Of a stretch of DNA of 64,000 nucleotides, positions 8,830 to 17,541 are shown in pieces. Within the stretch, counting starts at the first letter, position 1; the number at the start of each line of letters is the position of its first letter. The stretch lies in the NCBI GenBank assembly GCA_029550525.1, contig JAKPHF010000050.1, positions 37,903-101,902 on the forward strand. Reading direction: 5' to 3'. A program made the translations under genes and the position numbers. The notes below the pieces were generated by a model that was not told the DNA's origin, made no database searches, and saw only the letters and a list, made by a program, of their open reading frames with translations. Source of the DNA: Planctomycetota bacterium (GTDB lineage: Bacteria; Planctomycetota; Phycisphaerae; UBA1845; PWPN01).

Positions 8830-8897
8830 AACCACGGAGGGCACAGAGGAAAGCAAGGAATGCTTGTTGGCTTCTTATCCTCTGTGCCCCCTGTGGT
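8830..8897. repeat. CCACAGAGGGCACAGAGG inverted-repeat element
   Basis: The left arm AACCACGGAGGGCACAGAGG (8830-8849) pairs with the right arm CCTCTGTGCCCCCTGTGGTT (8878-8897). The loop contains TTGTTGGCTT. A related element with a similar loop is at 60580-60664. Confidence 0.7.
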
Positions 8898-8953
8898 TAG
8901 ATTCATGCGTGGCCAGATTACAAGAACACGGCAACACCCCAAGTCTCTGTCTT

Positions 8954-8979
8954 TCGCCGCGTCGCCGCGTCGCCGCGTC
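8954..8979 (-). repeat. GACGCGGCGA tandem repeat at a gene end
   Basis: On the minus strand three units of GACGCGGC follow the sulfatase stop codon; the TGA stop is part of the ATGACGCGGCGA start of the repeat. A similar stretch follows the yjbQ gene at 56903-56924. Confidence 0.5.
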
Positions 8980-10405
8980 ATTTATTTGTCGCTTTGCTGC
9001 GGCTGATTTGCTTGCCCCACGCGATTACGAGCTCGGTGAGGCGGCGGACACGATCGGGGTGTTTGTCGGCCAGGTTTTCGCGCTCGGCTGGATCGGCCGG
9101 GATGTTGAACAATTCCGGACGCGAGCCGTCTCGGTTCACCAGCAGCTTCCAGTCGCCGTCGCGAATGGCCAGATCGGGCCAGCGGTTCCCAGGTCCGGGC
9201 CGATCGGGCGGGCGCGACCACATCACCGGCCGGCTGCGCTCGGGACTCGAACGGCCCAGAAGCGCGTCGCTCATGTCCAGACCATCGAAAACAACCCCCT
9301 GCTCAGGGGGCGCCTTGCACAACGTCAGGAGCGACGGCGCGATGTCCATGCCGGCCACAACGGTCTTGTCGTTCTTCGAGCCGACCGCCGCCGCGTTCAT
9401 CCACCCCGGAGCCCAGACGATGAGCGGACTGCGGATGCCGCCCTCGTACAGATTGCCCTTGCTGCCGCGAAGCCCGCCCGTGGAACCCAGGCCCGACTCA
9501 GGGCCGTTGTCGCTGGCGAGCAGGATGATGGTGTTGTCACGAAGGGCCGGATCCGTGCGGATGTGCTCGAAAACACGGCCCAGTTGTCGATCCAGTTCCT
9601 CCAGCACACCGAGGTATTGGCTCCGCGGCGAACCGTCACCTCGCAGGCCGGGCGGAGCCTGGCATGGCGAATGCACGTCATCCGGCCAAAGGTTCAGGTA
9701 GAACGGTCGGCCGGCCTTCTTCGCGGTCTCGATCTCCGCGATGGCGCGGTCTACGAATGCACGGCTGACGTCGTGGCGCGGCAACCAGTGAATCGGCCCA
9801 CCACCCAGTTCGCCGCTCATCCGTGTGGGATGATGATCGAACGGCGTGCCGTCGGGACGCGGCTCGAACAACGGCAGGATCCGCTCGCCCAGCCCTTCGA
9901 AATTGGTGATCGATCTGGCAAAGCCATACTGGCTGATGAGTGGCGCATCGCCCACGTCGCGCTGGCCGCCCATATGCCACTTGCCCACGTGTGCCGTGTG
10001 ATAGCCCTGTTGAGCCAACATGCGGGCCAGGCTCGGCGCTACCGGATCGAGCCAATCGGCGATGCCCCGCCGGCGGTTGGCCTCCCGACGATCCAGATAC
10101 GACGTGATTCGCCAACGCCCGGGATATTGGCCGGTCGTGAAGGCCACCCGCGACGGGCTGCAGATGGGAGCGTTGGCGTAGAACTGCGTGAATCGGATGC
10201 CCTCGCGGCCCAGCCGGTCGATATGCTCGGTTTTGGCCGGACTGTCGGCAAAACAGCTCAAGTCGCCCCAACCCATGTCGTCGATCAACACGAACACGAT
10301 GTTGGGCCGCTTGGGCTTGGGCGTGGCCTCGGCCGACTCGACTGGCCCGGCCGGTGCCATCGAACAAAACAACGTGATCAGAAAGGTGGGCAGAAGCTTG
10401 TGCAT
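8978..10405 (-). CDS. Secreted sulfatase (formylglycine-dependent)
   Basis: This 475-residue protein starts with a signal peptide (residues 1-25) and has the sulfatase N-terminus RPNIVFVLIDDMGWGDL with two metal-binding aspartates. The modification motif is ICSPSRVAFTTGQ, with Cys82 to be converted to formylglycine. Further metal and substrate residues lie in HVGKWHMG and LLASDNGPE. The C-terminal subdomain carries the usual WKLLVNRDG and ELFNIPADPAERENLA segments. It removes sulfate esters from a polysaccharide or similar substrate outside the cytoplasm. GAGG precedes the ATG. The maturase that makes formylglycine is not in the window. Confidence 0.93.
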   Translation of the reverse strand: MHKLLPTFLITLFCSMAPAGPVESAEATPKPKRPNIVFVLIDDMGWGDLSCFADSPAKTEHIDRLGREGIRFTQFYANAPICSPSRVAFTTGQYPGRWRITSYLDRREANRRRGIADWLDPVAPSLARMLAQQGYHTAHVGKWHMGGQRDVGDAPLISQYGFARSITNFEGLGERILPLFEPRPDGTPFDHHPTRMSGELGGGPIHWLPRHDVSRAFVDRAIAEIETAKKAGRPFYLNLWPDDVHSPCQAPPGLRGDGSPRSQYLGVLEELDRQLGRVFEHIRTDPALRDNTIILLASDNGPESGLGSTGGLRGSKGNLYEGGIRSPLIVWAPGWMNAAAVGSKNDKTVVAGMDIAPSLLTLCKAPPEQGVVFDGLDMSDALLGRSSPERSRPVMWSRPPDRPGPGNRWPDLAIRDGDWKLLVNRDGSRPELFNIPADPAERENLADKHPDRVRRLTELVIAWGKQISRSKATNK

Positions 10406-10491
10406 GTGCCATTACCTCGCGACTGGATTTGCTGCAGACCGCCGCCGGTCCGGTTTGATGGCCGGAGGCGGCCCGCATAGCATAACCCGTC

Positions 10492-11898
10492 ATGAGCACC
10501 AAATCACTGCCGAAACTCACCGTTCTGTTCTGCTCGTCGATGATCCTGGCCGAATCGCCCGCAACCGGCGATCGACCGCACATCGTTTTGTTCATCGCCG
10601 ACGATTACAGTTGGCACGACTGTGGCGCGTATGGCAGCACGGACGTGCGAACGCCCCACCTCGATCGGCTCGCGCGTGAGTCCATGCGGTTCGAGTACGC
10701 GTTCGCCGCCTCGCCTACCTGCGCCCCGTCGAGGTCGGCCATCTACACCGGGTTGTATCCCTTCCGCAACGGCGCCCACGCCAATCACAGTTTGATACAC
10801 GACGGTGTGCGCACGTGGCCGCAACACCTGCAGGCGCTCGGCTATCGTGTGGTCATCGCCGGCAAGACGCACATCGGTCCGCGGGACTCGTTTCCGTTCG
10901 AGTACCTGGCGGGCTCGAACGTCATGCCGCCGGGCAAGCGTCACGTGCTTTGGACCGACCTGCACACCGAGGCCGTCGACCGCCTGCTGGCCGAGCACGA
11001 TCGGTCCCGGCCGTTGTGCCTCCTGGTGTGCTCGCACTCGCCCCATGTGTATTGGCCGGAGAACGACGGCTACGATCCGGCCCGCGTGATCCTCCCGCCC
11101 TACCTGGTTGACACAACCGAGACTCGGGCCAGCCGTTGCCGTTATTACACGGACGTGAGCTGGATGGACGCACAAGTCGGCGAGGTGCGAGCGTCGCTAA
11201 TACGACACGGATACGCCGAGCGCACATTGTTCGTGTACACCGCCGATCAGGGGGCTCAGTGGCCGTTCGCCAAGTGGAATCTGTACGACGCGGGCATTCG
11301 CGTGCCGCTTGTCGTGCACTGGCCCGGCCGGGTCCGCCCCGGCAGCACGAGCCGCGCTCTGATCAGTCTGATCGACCTGCTCCCGACGATGATCGAGGCC
11401 GCCGGCAGTCGCCCGCCCGAGGATATCGACGGCCGCAGCTTCCTGGACGTGCTCACCGGAAAAAGCGAACGCCACCGCGATGCCGTCTTCGCCGCCCACA
11501 CGGGCGACAAAGACATGAATCGTTCTCCCATGCGCTGCGTCCGCGACGAGCGATACAAGTACATCCTCAACCTGGCTCCCGAGATCGAATACGCGACGCA
11601 CATCAGCCAGAGCGAAGATCGCGACAACTACTGGACGTCATGGTTGCGGCTTGCCGAGACCGATCCCGCTGCGGCACGGCTCGTGGAACGTTACGAGCGT
11701 CGGCCGGCCGAGGAACTGTACGACGTCATGGCCGATCCGTTCGAATTGAAGAATCTGGCCGACGATCCGCGGCACGCGGATGTGCTCAAGCGGATGCGCG
11801 AGCAATTGAAGGCATGGCGCATTCAGCAAGGCGAGGATCTGGACAAGGTGCCCCTGCCAGAAGATGCGCGGACGGGGCAGTTGAGGTATGCCGGGTGA
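10492..11898 (+). CDS. Secreted sulfatase, heparan N-sulfatase-like
   Basis: This 468-residue protein opens divergently from the sulfatase at 8978-10405, with 86 bases between the start codons. It has a short signal-like N-terminus, the metal motif IVLFIADDYSWHDCGAYG, and the formylglycine motif TCAPSRSAIYTGLYP with Cys77. The DDYSWHDCGAYG form and the C-terminal ELYDVMADPFELKNLADD are close to what is known of heparan N-sulfatase (SGSH) relatives, but substrate cannot be fixed by eye. No clear ribosome binding site lies directly before the ATG; GGAGG is about 20 bases away. Confidence 0.9.
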   Translation: MSTKSLPKLTVLFCSSMILAESPATGDRPHIVLFIADDYSWHDCGAYGSTDVRTPHLDRLARESMRFEYAFAASPTCAPSRSAIYTGLYPFRNGAHANHSLIHDGVRTWPQHLQALGYRVVIAGKTHIGPRDSFPFEYLAGSNVMPPGKRHVLWTDLHTEAVDRLLAEHDRSRPLCLLVCSHSPHVYWPENDGYDPARVILPPYLVDTTETRASRCRYYTDVSWMDAQVGEVRASLIRHGYAERTLFVYTADQGAQWPFAKWNLYDAGIRVPLVVHWPGRVRPGSTSRALISLIDLLPTMIEAAGSRPPEDIDGRSFLDVLTGKSERHRDAVFAAHTGDKDMNRSPMRCVRDERYKYILNLAPEIEYATHISQSEDRDNYWTSWLRLAETDPAAARLVERYERRPAEELYDVMADPFELKNLADDPRHADVLKRMREQLKAWRIQQGEDLDKVPLPEDARTGQLRYAG

Positions 11899-11900
11899 GG

Positions 11901-12092
11901 AGTCAGTGGTCAGTAGCCAGTTGTCGGGTCATTGGTCCTTTGGTCCGTCGGCCCTAAAGGAGTGTCGGTCCGTAGCCGTGAGCGTCAGCCCACGAACACG
12001 AACAAGGGCCACATAATCGGCACGGAACCACTGACAAAAGGACTACGGACCCGACAACTGACCACTGACAACGGACAACTGACTACTGGTCC
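11901..12092. repeat. ACTGACCACTGAC-type inverted-repeat element
   Basis: The left arm 11901-11930 (CAGTGGTCAGTAGCCAGTTG then TCGGGTC) is matched by the right arm 12048-12092 (GACCCGACAACTGACCACTG and following units). The arms are made of degenerate ACTGACNACTGAC units; the 117-base middle is unrelated. It fills the gap between convergent genes. Confidence 0.7.
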
Positions 12093-12094
12093 GC

Positions 12095-15000
12095 TCACAC
12101 CGGCTCGACGGTTGCGTTGGGCGCGGTCTCGGCGGGCACGGGCACCGGCTGGGGGCTGAATCGGCACTTGAGCCATTCGACGCCTCGCACAGACAGGACA
12201 TACAGACACGGCACGACCACCAGCGTAAGTACGGTGGCGAACGCCAGGCCGTAGATCACCGCGATGGCCATGCTGGCCCACCACTCGCTCGATTCGCTCC
12301 GCGTGCTCCAGGTGAACGTGTGAAAGTCGTAGCTCACGCCGGTGGCCATGGGAACCAGGCCCAGGATGGTGGTTGCCGCGGTCAGCAGCACGGGCCGCAA
12401 GCGCGTGGCGCCGGCCTCGACCGCCGCCGGAATCAGATCCAAGCCCCGATCCCGCAACTGGCGGGTGTAGTCGAGCAGCACGATGGCATTATTGACCACA
12501 ATGCCCGCCAGGCTGATCACGCCGAGGCCCGTCATGATGACACCGAACGGCATCTTATGCACGAGCAACCCGGCGAACACGCCGACCAGCGAAAGAATGA
12601 CTGTGGTCATGATGATGCCCGGCACGATCAGCGTGTTGAACTGGGCCACCAGAATCAGCACGATGAGCAGCAGGGCCATGAGAAACGCTTTGCCCAGGAA
12701 CGCCTGGGCCTTGTCCTGCTCCTCCTTCTCGCCGGCATATCGCAGCTCGTAGCCCAGGGGTAGCTCGGGCACGAGTGAGGCCAGGCGGGCCTGCACGTCG
12801 GCCAGTACCTCGCTCCCCAGGCGGCCCTCGGCGTCGGCGGTCAGCGTGATCACCCGCTTCTGATCGATTCGGCTGATCGTGCCGAGTCCGCCGGTGTAGG
12901 TGAACTCGCCCAGCGAACTGAGCGGAACCGACCTGCCCTGGTTGTTGGGAACCTGCAGATGGAACAGTTGATCGACGTTATCGCGCTGGTGCACCGGCAG
13001 CCGAATGGTGATGTCATACTCGTCGTTGAGCTGGCGATACTTGCCCACCTCCGTGCCGAACACCGCGGTCTTGAGGTAGTTGCCGACGAGAGCCGTGTTC
13101 ACGCCGAGCAGCATGGCCCGGCGCCGGTCCACCCGAAACGCCAGCTCGGGCCGGGCCGCCTCGTGATCGCTCCGCAGATTCACCAGGCCCGGAATGTCGG
13201 CGATCAGATGTTTAGCCTTGTCGCTCAGTGCTTCCAGTACCTTGAAGTCCTCACCGACGAACCGCACGGTGACCGCCGCGCCGGTGGGCGGGCCTTGCTC
13301 GGCCTTGGATACTTTGATCTCCACGCCGGGGATGTCGGAAAGGGCGGCGCGAATTTCGGCGATGGCTTCAGCCGACGGCCGGTGCCGCTTCTCGTAATCC
13401 TGGAACTCCAGCGTGATACTGGCCATGTGCTCGCCCACACCCGCGTCGCCGCCCATGGGATTGCCGCCTCCGCCCGAGCCGACGTTGGTAATCACACGCT
13501 GGAGGTCGGCCGCGAAAGGCTGCAACCGCTGCTCGACCATGGCTGCCAACTGGTCGGTCTGCTGGATATTCATGCCTTGCGGACCACGCAAGAGCACGAC
13601 GGCCCGCCGCGGATCGATGTCGGGGAACAGCTCCACACCGTGGCCCTTCTTATGGTAGAGCACACTCAGACAAGCCAGGAGCACCATCGTGAGCATCACT
13701 GTGGTGACCCCATGCCGCAGAGCCAGCGCGAGGAGCCAACGGTAGGCACGCATGAATCGCCCGTGCTGGTCGTCCTCCTTGAGCCGGCCGCTCACGAACA
13801 CCGCACTGAATGTCGGGTTGATCACCAGCGCCACGAACAGCGACGACAGCAGCGTGATGATCAGCGTGATGGGCAGGTAGCTCATGAACGCGCCCATGAT
13901 GCCGGGCCAGAAAATCAGCGGAGCGAATGCGGCCACCGTGGTCAGCGTCGAGGTGATGACCGGCCAGGCCACCTCCGCAGTAGCGTCCATGGCCGCCTGG
14001 ATGCGGTTGCCGGTCAGCGTGTAGTGGCGGTAGATGTTCTCGACGATCACGATCGCATTGTCCACCACCATGCCCACCGCCATCACCAGGCTGAACAGCA
14101 CGATCATGTTGAGCGTGTAGCCCAGCATCTGCAGCACCACGAAGCTCAGCAACATGCTGAGCGGGATCTCAACGGCGACGATCAGGCTGGGCCGCCAGCC
14201 CATAAACAGCACCATGACCAGCACGACCAGGATCATGCCCGAAGCGAGGTTGTTCTCGAGGTCGGCCACCATCGCCTTGATGTCCTTGGACTGATCGAGC
14301 GTGATGTCGAAGCGCACGCCTGCCGGTACGCGCTGTTGAAACTGGGCGATGACGTGCTTGACCGCCTCGGCGATATACAGAATGTTCTCGCCCACCCGCT
14401 TCTGCACGGTGAGGGTGATGGTTTCCGCACCGACGAGTTTGGTCTCTCCGCCCGGCTCGACGACGGGGTTCCACAGCCGCGAGTAACTCGCGCGGTCTTT
14501 AAACGTGTCGCGGATGGTGGCGACGTCGGCGAGGTAAATGGGCTTGCCGTCGCGGACGGCCACCACGAGTTGATCGACCTCGTCGGGCTCGACGAACTCG
14601 GCCGGCACACGCACGTTGAACTTCATGCCCGGCGTTTCCAGGCCGCCCGCCGAGATGTTCACGTTCTCCGAGGGCACGAGGCTGAGAATCTCGGCCACGG
14701 TCAGACCGTACGCCGTTAACCGATCGTGGTCCATCTCCACGCGGATTTCGCGTTCGAGCCCGCCCAGCACTTCGCAGTTGAGCACACCGGGCACGGACTC
14801 GAGGGCTTCCTCCAGATCGTCGGCGATCATCTTGAGGGCCACCGGCGAGATATCGCCCGTGATGTTGATCATGAGGATGGGGAAATCGGCGAAGTTGATC
14901 TCGGTGAGCGAGGGCTCTTCGGCGTCGCGCGGCAACTCGGGCTTGGCCCGGTCGAGCTTGTCGCGCACGTACTGCATGGCGTCGTCGATCTTGACGTCGG

Positions 15001-15289
15001 GCAGAAACTCGATGGTGATGGTGGACACGCCTTCCGCACTGGATGAGCGGATCTCTTTGACGCCCTTGAGGCCGGCCAGCTCCTTTTCGATCTTGAGCGT
15101 GACCGTGGACTCCACGTCCTCAGGCGACACGCCTTCGTACACCGTGGTCACGAGGATCAGGGGCACGGGAACGTCCGGGGACGCTTCGCGGGGCAGGCTG
15201 ATGTAGCTGTACGCCCCGAAGATGGCGATGAGCACAGTCAGGACGGCGACCGTCGTTCGGTTGCGGATAGCGGCGTCGGATATGATCAC
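12095..15289 (-). CDS. RND efflux pump inner-membrane permease (AcrB/HAE1-like)
   Basis: This 1064-residue protein has the RND layout: TM1 at residues 12-30, a large periplasmic loop, a TM2-6 block, TM7, a second loop and a final TM block. The proton-relay helix reads AVGMVVDNAIVIVENIY, with one aspartate followed by asparagine rather than the Asp-Asp pair of AcrB. The N-terminal LPREASPDVPVPLILVTTVY stretch is typical. The GTG start overlaps the stop of the membrane fusion gene (GTGA), so translation is coupled. It exports drugs or other small molecules using the proton gradient. An outer-membrane TolC-like partner is not in the window. Confidence 0.93.
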   Translation of the reverse strand: MIISDAAIRNRTTVAVLTVLIAIFGAYSYISLPREASPDVPVPLILVTTVYEGVSPEDVESTVTLKIEKELAGLKGVKEIRSSSAEGVSTITIEFLPDVKIDDAMQYVRDKLDRAKPELPRDAEEPSLTEINFADFPILMINITGDISPVALKMIADDLEEALESVPGVLNCEVLGGLEREIRVEMDHDRLTAYGLTVAEILSLVPSENVNISAGGLETPGMKFNVRVPAEFVEPDEVDQLVVAVRDGKPIYLADVATIRDTFKDRASYSRLWNPVVEPGGETKLVGAETITLTVQKRVGENILYIAEAVKHVIAQFQQRVPAGVRFDITLDQSKDIKAMVADLENNLASGMILVVLVMVLFMGWRPSLIVAVEIPLSMLLSFVVLQMLGYTLNMIVLFSLVMAVGMVVDNAIVIVENIYRHYTLTGNRIQAAMDATAEVAWPVITSTLTTVAAFAPLIFWPGIMGAFMSYLPITLIITLLSSLFVALVINPTFSAVFVSGRLKEDDQHGRFMRAYRWLLALALRHGVTTVMLTMVLLACLSVLYHKKGHGVELFPDIDPRRAVVLLRGPQGMNIQQTDQLAAMVEQRLQPFAADLQRVITNVGSGGGGNPMGGDAGVGEHMASITLEFQDYEKRHRPSAEAIAEIRAALSDIPGVEIKVSKAEQGPPTGAAVTVRFVGEDFKVLEALSDKAKHLIADIPGLVNLRSDHEAARPELAFRVDRRRAMLLGVNTALVGNYLKTAVFGTEVGKYRQLNDEYDITIRLPVHQRDNVDQLFHLQVPNNQGRSVPLSSLGEFTYTGGLGTISRIDQKRVITLTADAEGRLGSEVLADVQARLASLVPELPLGYELRYAGEKEEQDKAQAFLGKAFLMALLLIVLILVAQFNTLIVPGIIMTTVILSLVGVFAGLLVHKMPFGVIMTGLGVISLAGIVVNNAIVLLDYTRQLRDRGLDLIPAAVEAGATRLRPVLLTAATTILGLVPMATGVSYDFHTFTWSTRSESSEWWASMAIAVIYGLAFATVLTLVVVPCLYVLSVRGVEWLKCRFSPQPVPVPAETAPNATVEPV

Positions 15290-16497
15290 GGCAAGGACTC
15301 CGCAGCAGGAGCGGGCACCACGTTGACGGGCTGGCCGGGGCTGACCAGCCGATGGCCGGACACGATCAGCTGGTCGCCGGGTTGCAGTCCGCTGAGGATC
15401 TGGACGTCGCGACCGCGGATGAAGCCGAGTTCAACCGGCCGCCGCTCGGCACGACCGTCCTTGACCACGTACACTTCCTTGCCCTTCTCGAGCGGAATGA
15501 CGCTGGCCAGCGGGATCATGATGACCTCATTGAACACGCGCCGCGTGAGTCGAACCTTTACGATCTGACCGCTTCGCAACAAATGTTGGTGCAAGCCCGG
15601 CGCGACGTTTTCGCTGCGGCGGTCCTCGGGGACCACATTGTCCACGGTGACCTCGATGCGTGTCGTTCGCGTAGCCTGGTCGGCCAGGGCATTGATGAAC
15701 GTGATGGTGCCCTCCACCGGCGACCCGTCGTTGGCCAGCGGAATGATCTCGGCGGCCTGGCCGACCCGCAGGTATCCCACTTCCCGCTCGGGCACATCGA
15801 CGAGGACCTTGACCTGATCGATGTCCACGATCTCGGCCACCGGCGAGCCGGGCGAAGCGTACTCGCCCAGCTCCATTCGCCACTCGTTAAGGATGCCGCT
15901 GATGGGCGCGGTGATGGTAGCACGTTCCAACGATCGCGCGGCTTCGTCCAGTTCGGCCTTGGACACGTCACGGCTGCGCTGGGCGATGCGGAGTTCGTTC
16001 GACGAGGCCGTGCCCCGCCGATGCAGATCGGCGACGCGTTCGTATTCGTGGGCGTCATGCGCGTACTGGGCGGCCGCCCGATCATGGCGAGCGGCCAGCA
16101 GGTCACGATTGAGCAGGACCAGCGGGTCCCCTGCCGTCACGGGTTGGCCCTCGGTGATCGGGCTGCCCACGGGCAACACGCCGCTCGGCCGGCGCACCTC
16201 TTTCACTCGTGTCCCGTACGCCTCGATGCGCCCGGCCACCTCGGCCGAGACCTGCACCACGACCCGCGGTTCCACCACACCGGTCAGCGTGAACGTGTCC
16301 GGCAGTTGCGGCAGCGGCTCGACGGTCTGCGTGGTCACGTTGACGCGCACCGGCTCCACGGGAGGAACGGAAGCGACCGGCGCAGGCATCCTGGCAATGG
16401 CCACCACTATCAGCACGCCGACTGTGACCATCGCTGCGCCTACGATCTTGCCCAACCGGCCTCCGCCGGGCGGGCGGGCATCCATCGCCGATCTCAT
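15286..16497 (-). CDS. RND efflux periplasmic adaptor (membrane fusion protein)
   Basis: This 403-residue protein has an N-terminal membrane anchor (residues about 16-36), a barrel-sandwich (lipoyl-like) half VVEPRVVVQVSAEVAGRIEAYG, an alpha-helical hairpin (DLLAARHDRAAAQYAHDAHE onward), the second lipoyl half ITAPISGILNEW, and beta-barrel and membrane-proximal domains. It links the RND pump to an outer-membrane channel. The ATG at 16497 overlaps the TetR stop codon (ATGA) and has AAGGAA upstream, which fixes the start inside a longer open frame. Confidence 0.92.
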   Translation of the reverse strand: MRSAMDARPPGGGRLGKIVGAAMVTVGVLIVVAIARMPAPVASVPPVEPVRVNVTTQTVEPLPQLPDTFTLTGVVEPRVVVQVSAEVAGRIEAYGTRVKEVRRPSGVLPVGSPITEGQPVTAGDPLVLLNRDLLAARHDRAAAQYAHDAHEYERVADLHRRGTASSNELRIAQRSRDVSKAELDEAARSLERATITAPISGILNEWRMELGEYASPGSPVAEIVDIDQVKVLVDVPEREVGYLRVGQAAEIIPLANDGSPVEGTITFINALADQATRTTRIEVTVDNVVPEDRRSENVAPGLHQHLLRSGQIVKVRLTRRVFNEVIMIPLASVIPLEKGKEVYVVKDGRAERRPVELGFIRGRDVQILSGLQPGDQLIVSGHRLVSPGQPVNVVPAPAAESLP

Positions 16498-17231
16498 GGA
16501 GCGTTCCTTGGGACGGAGGGTTGGGGAGTCCTGGAGGACGTCGCTGGTGGCGTGACGCTCGAGGTCGGACGGAGCCTCGCAGGTGGGTCCCGCAGAATCC
16601 CGCGCAGAATCGCCTGGCACATGGCTTCGCCCAGCACTTGGACACCCTTCCAACGGAACCATGGGTCGTTCTCCGCTCGAGCAATGTGCAGGGAGGCGAC
16701 GCCGTGCACTCCCGCCCACAGCATCTGGACCACCAGGTCAGCGTCGTTCTGGAGATCCTCGCGCACGCGGTTTTGGGCGATGGCCTGCCGGACGCACTCC
16801 ATCAGGAAGGCATACGCGTCGCGGTTGGGATCGCCGCGGCCCTGCTCGCTCATCTCCCCTTCATCCGTGGTCACGGCTTCCGGGGCCGGTTTTGTCATGA
16901 ACATGAACCGAAATTGGTTGGGATGCTCCATGGCGAACCGGAGGTACTCCTGCCCCGCCAGCAGAATCCGCTCCACGGGATCCGGCACATCGGCGAACCG
17001 GCTCAGGTTGGCTGCGAACGCTTCGAAGTCCCTCGCGCACAAGGCCTTCATCAGTTCGGCCTTGGTCTTGAAGTACCCGTAGATGGCTGTCGGCGAATAC
17101 TCGATGGCCTGGGCGATCCGCCGCAGCGTTACCGCGTCGTAACCTTGTTCGACGAACAGGTCCCGGGCGGCGTCCAAGATTTTTTGACGGGTCAGATCCT
17201 TCTCGCGTTCGCGCCGTTCTCGAACTCCCAT
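16494..17231 (-). CDS. TetR-family transcriptional regulator of the RND operon
   Basis: The 245-residue protein has the TetR helix-turn-helix: RQKILDAARDLFVEQGYDAV and TLRRIAQAIEYSPTAIYGYF at residues 14-55. The C-terminal ligand domain includes YLRFAMEHPNQFRFMFM, the WHG-type (TetR_C_13) pattern. About 30 Pro/Thr/Ser-rich residues end the protein. It is the first gene of an operon in which both following genes start within the preceding stop codon, so it most likely represses itself and the pump. A candidate operator overlaps the promoter upstream. Confidence 0.92.
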   Translation of the reverse strand: MGVRERREREKDLTRQKILDAARDLFVEQGYDAVTLRRIAQAIEYSPTAIYGYFKTKAELMKALCARDFEAFAANLSRFADVPDPVERILLAGQEYLRFAMEHPNQFRFMFMTKPAPEAVTTDEGEMSEQGRGDPNRDAYAFLMECVRQAIAQNRVREDLQNDADLVVQMLWAGVHGVASLHIARAENDPWFRWKGVQVLGEAMCQAILRGILRDPPARLRPTSSVTPPATSSRTPQPSVPRNAP

Positions 17232-17281
17232 GCGCTCTCCGGCAGGCCAGGAGGTCCGGCGGGATCACCGACCGATCACCC

Positions 17282-17325
17282 CTGTTAACACGCGCAATGT
17301 TAGTGAACAGCGCTCAGTTTTTCAA
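17282..17325 (-). promoter_or_regulatory. Promoter and candidate TetR operator of the efflux operon
   Basis: On the minus strand TTGAAA (17325-17320) and TAACAT (17302-17297) are 17 bases apart, a good sigma-70 promoter. The -10 region overlaps CTGTTCACTAACA, and TGTTAACAG follows 7 bases later, giving an imperfect inverted repeat around TGTTA/TAACA. A repressor bound here would block RNA polymerase. The promoter is read directly; the operator is inference. Confidence 0.6.
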
Positions 17326-17395
17326 CGATGTGAAGAGGCTGGAGCGTAAAGAATGGTGTGAACAGCAGTTCCGTGCGAGTGGCGGTTGGCGGGGT

Positions 17396-17435
17396 AAAGA
17401 ACCGGATCCCGCTCGTGCGACACGAGCGGGATCCG
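17396..17435 (-). terminator. Rho-independent terminator after flagellin 1
   Basis: A perfect 15-bp stem (CGGATCCCGCTCGTG, 17403-17417, with 17421-17435) has a CGA loop and, on the minus strand, is followed by GTTCTTTACC. It lies about 105 bases after the flagellin stop codon. Confidence 0.8.
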
Positions 17436-17541
17436 AAAGCACTCATTGGGACGGTGAAGGCTTCGGGCGGAGAGCGGCTGGATGACGTCCGGCCAACCCT
17501 GCCGGGATCACCGAACCGCCCCAACCGAAAGGCGGATACGC

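Noticed and set aside
8786..10480. A 564-codon frame antisense to the first sulfatase
   Set aside because: The sulfatase has all motifs; the antisense product is low-complexity Arg/Ala and starts inside a repeat.
12959..14719. A 586-codon frame antisense to the RND pump
   Set aside because: Extreme His/Arg/Asp composition and no motif; typical antisense shadow.
15352..17082. A 576-codon frame antisense to the adaptor and TetR genes
   Set aside because: It crosses two coupled genes on the other strand and has no conserved feature.
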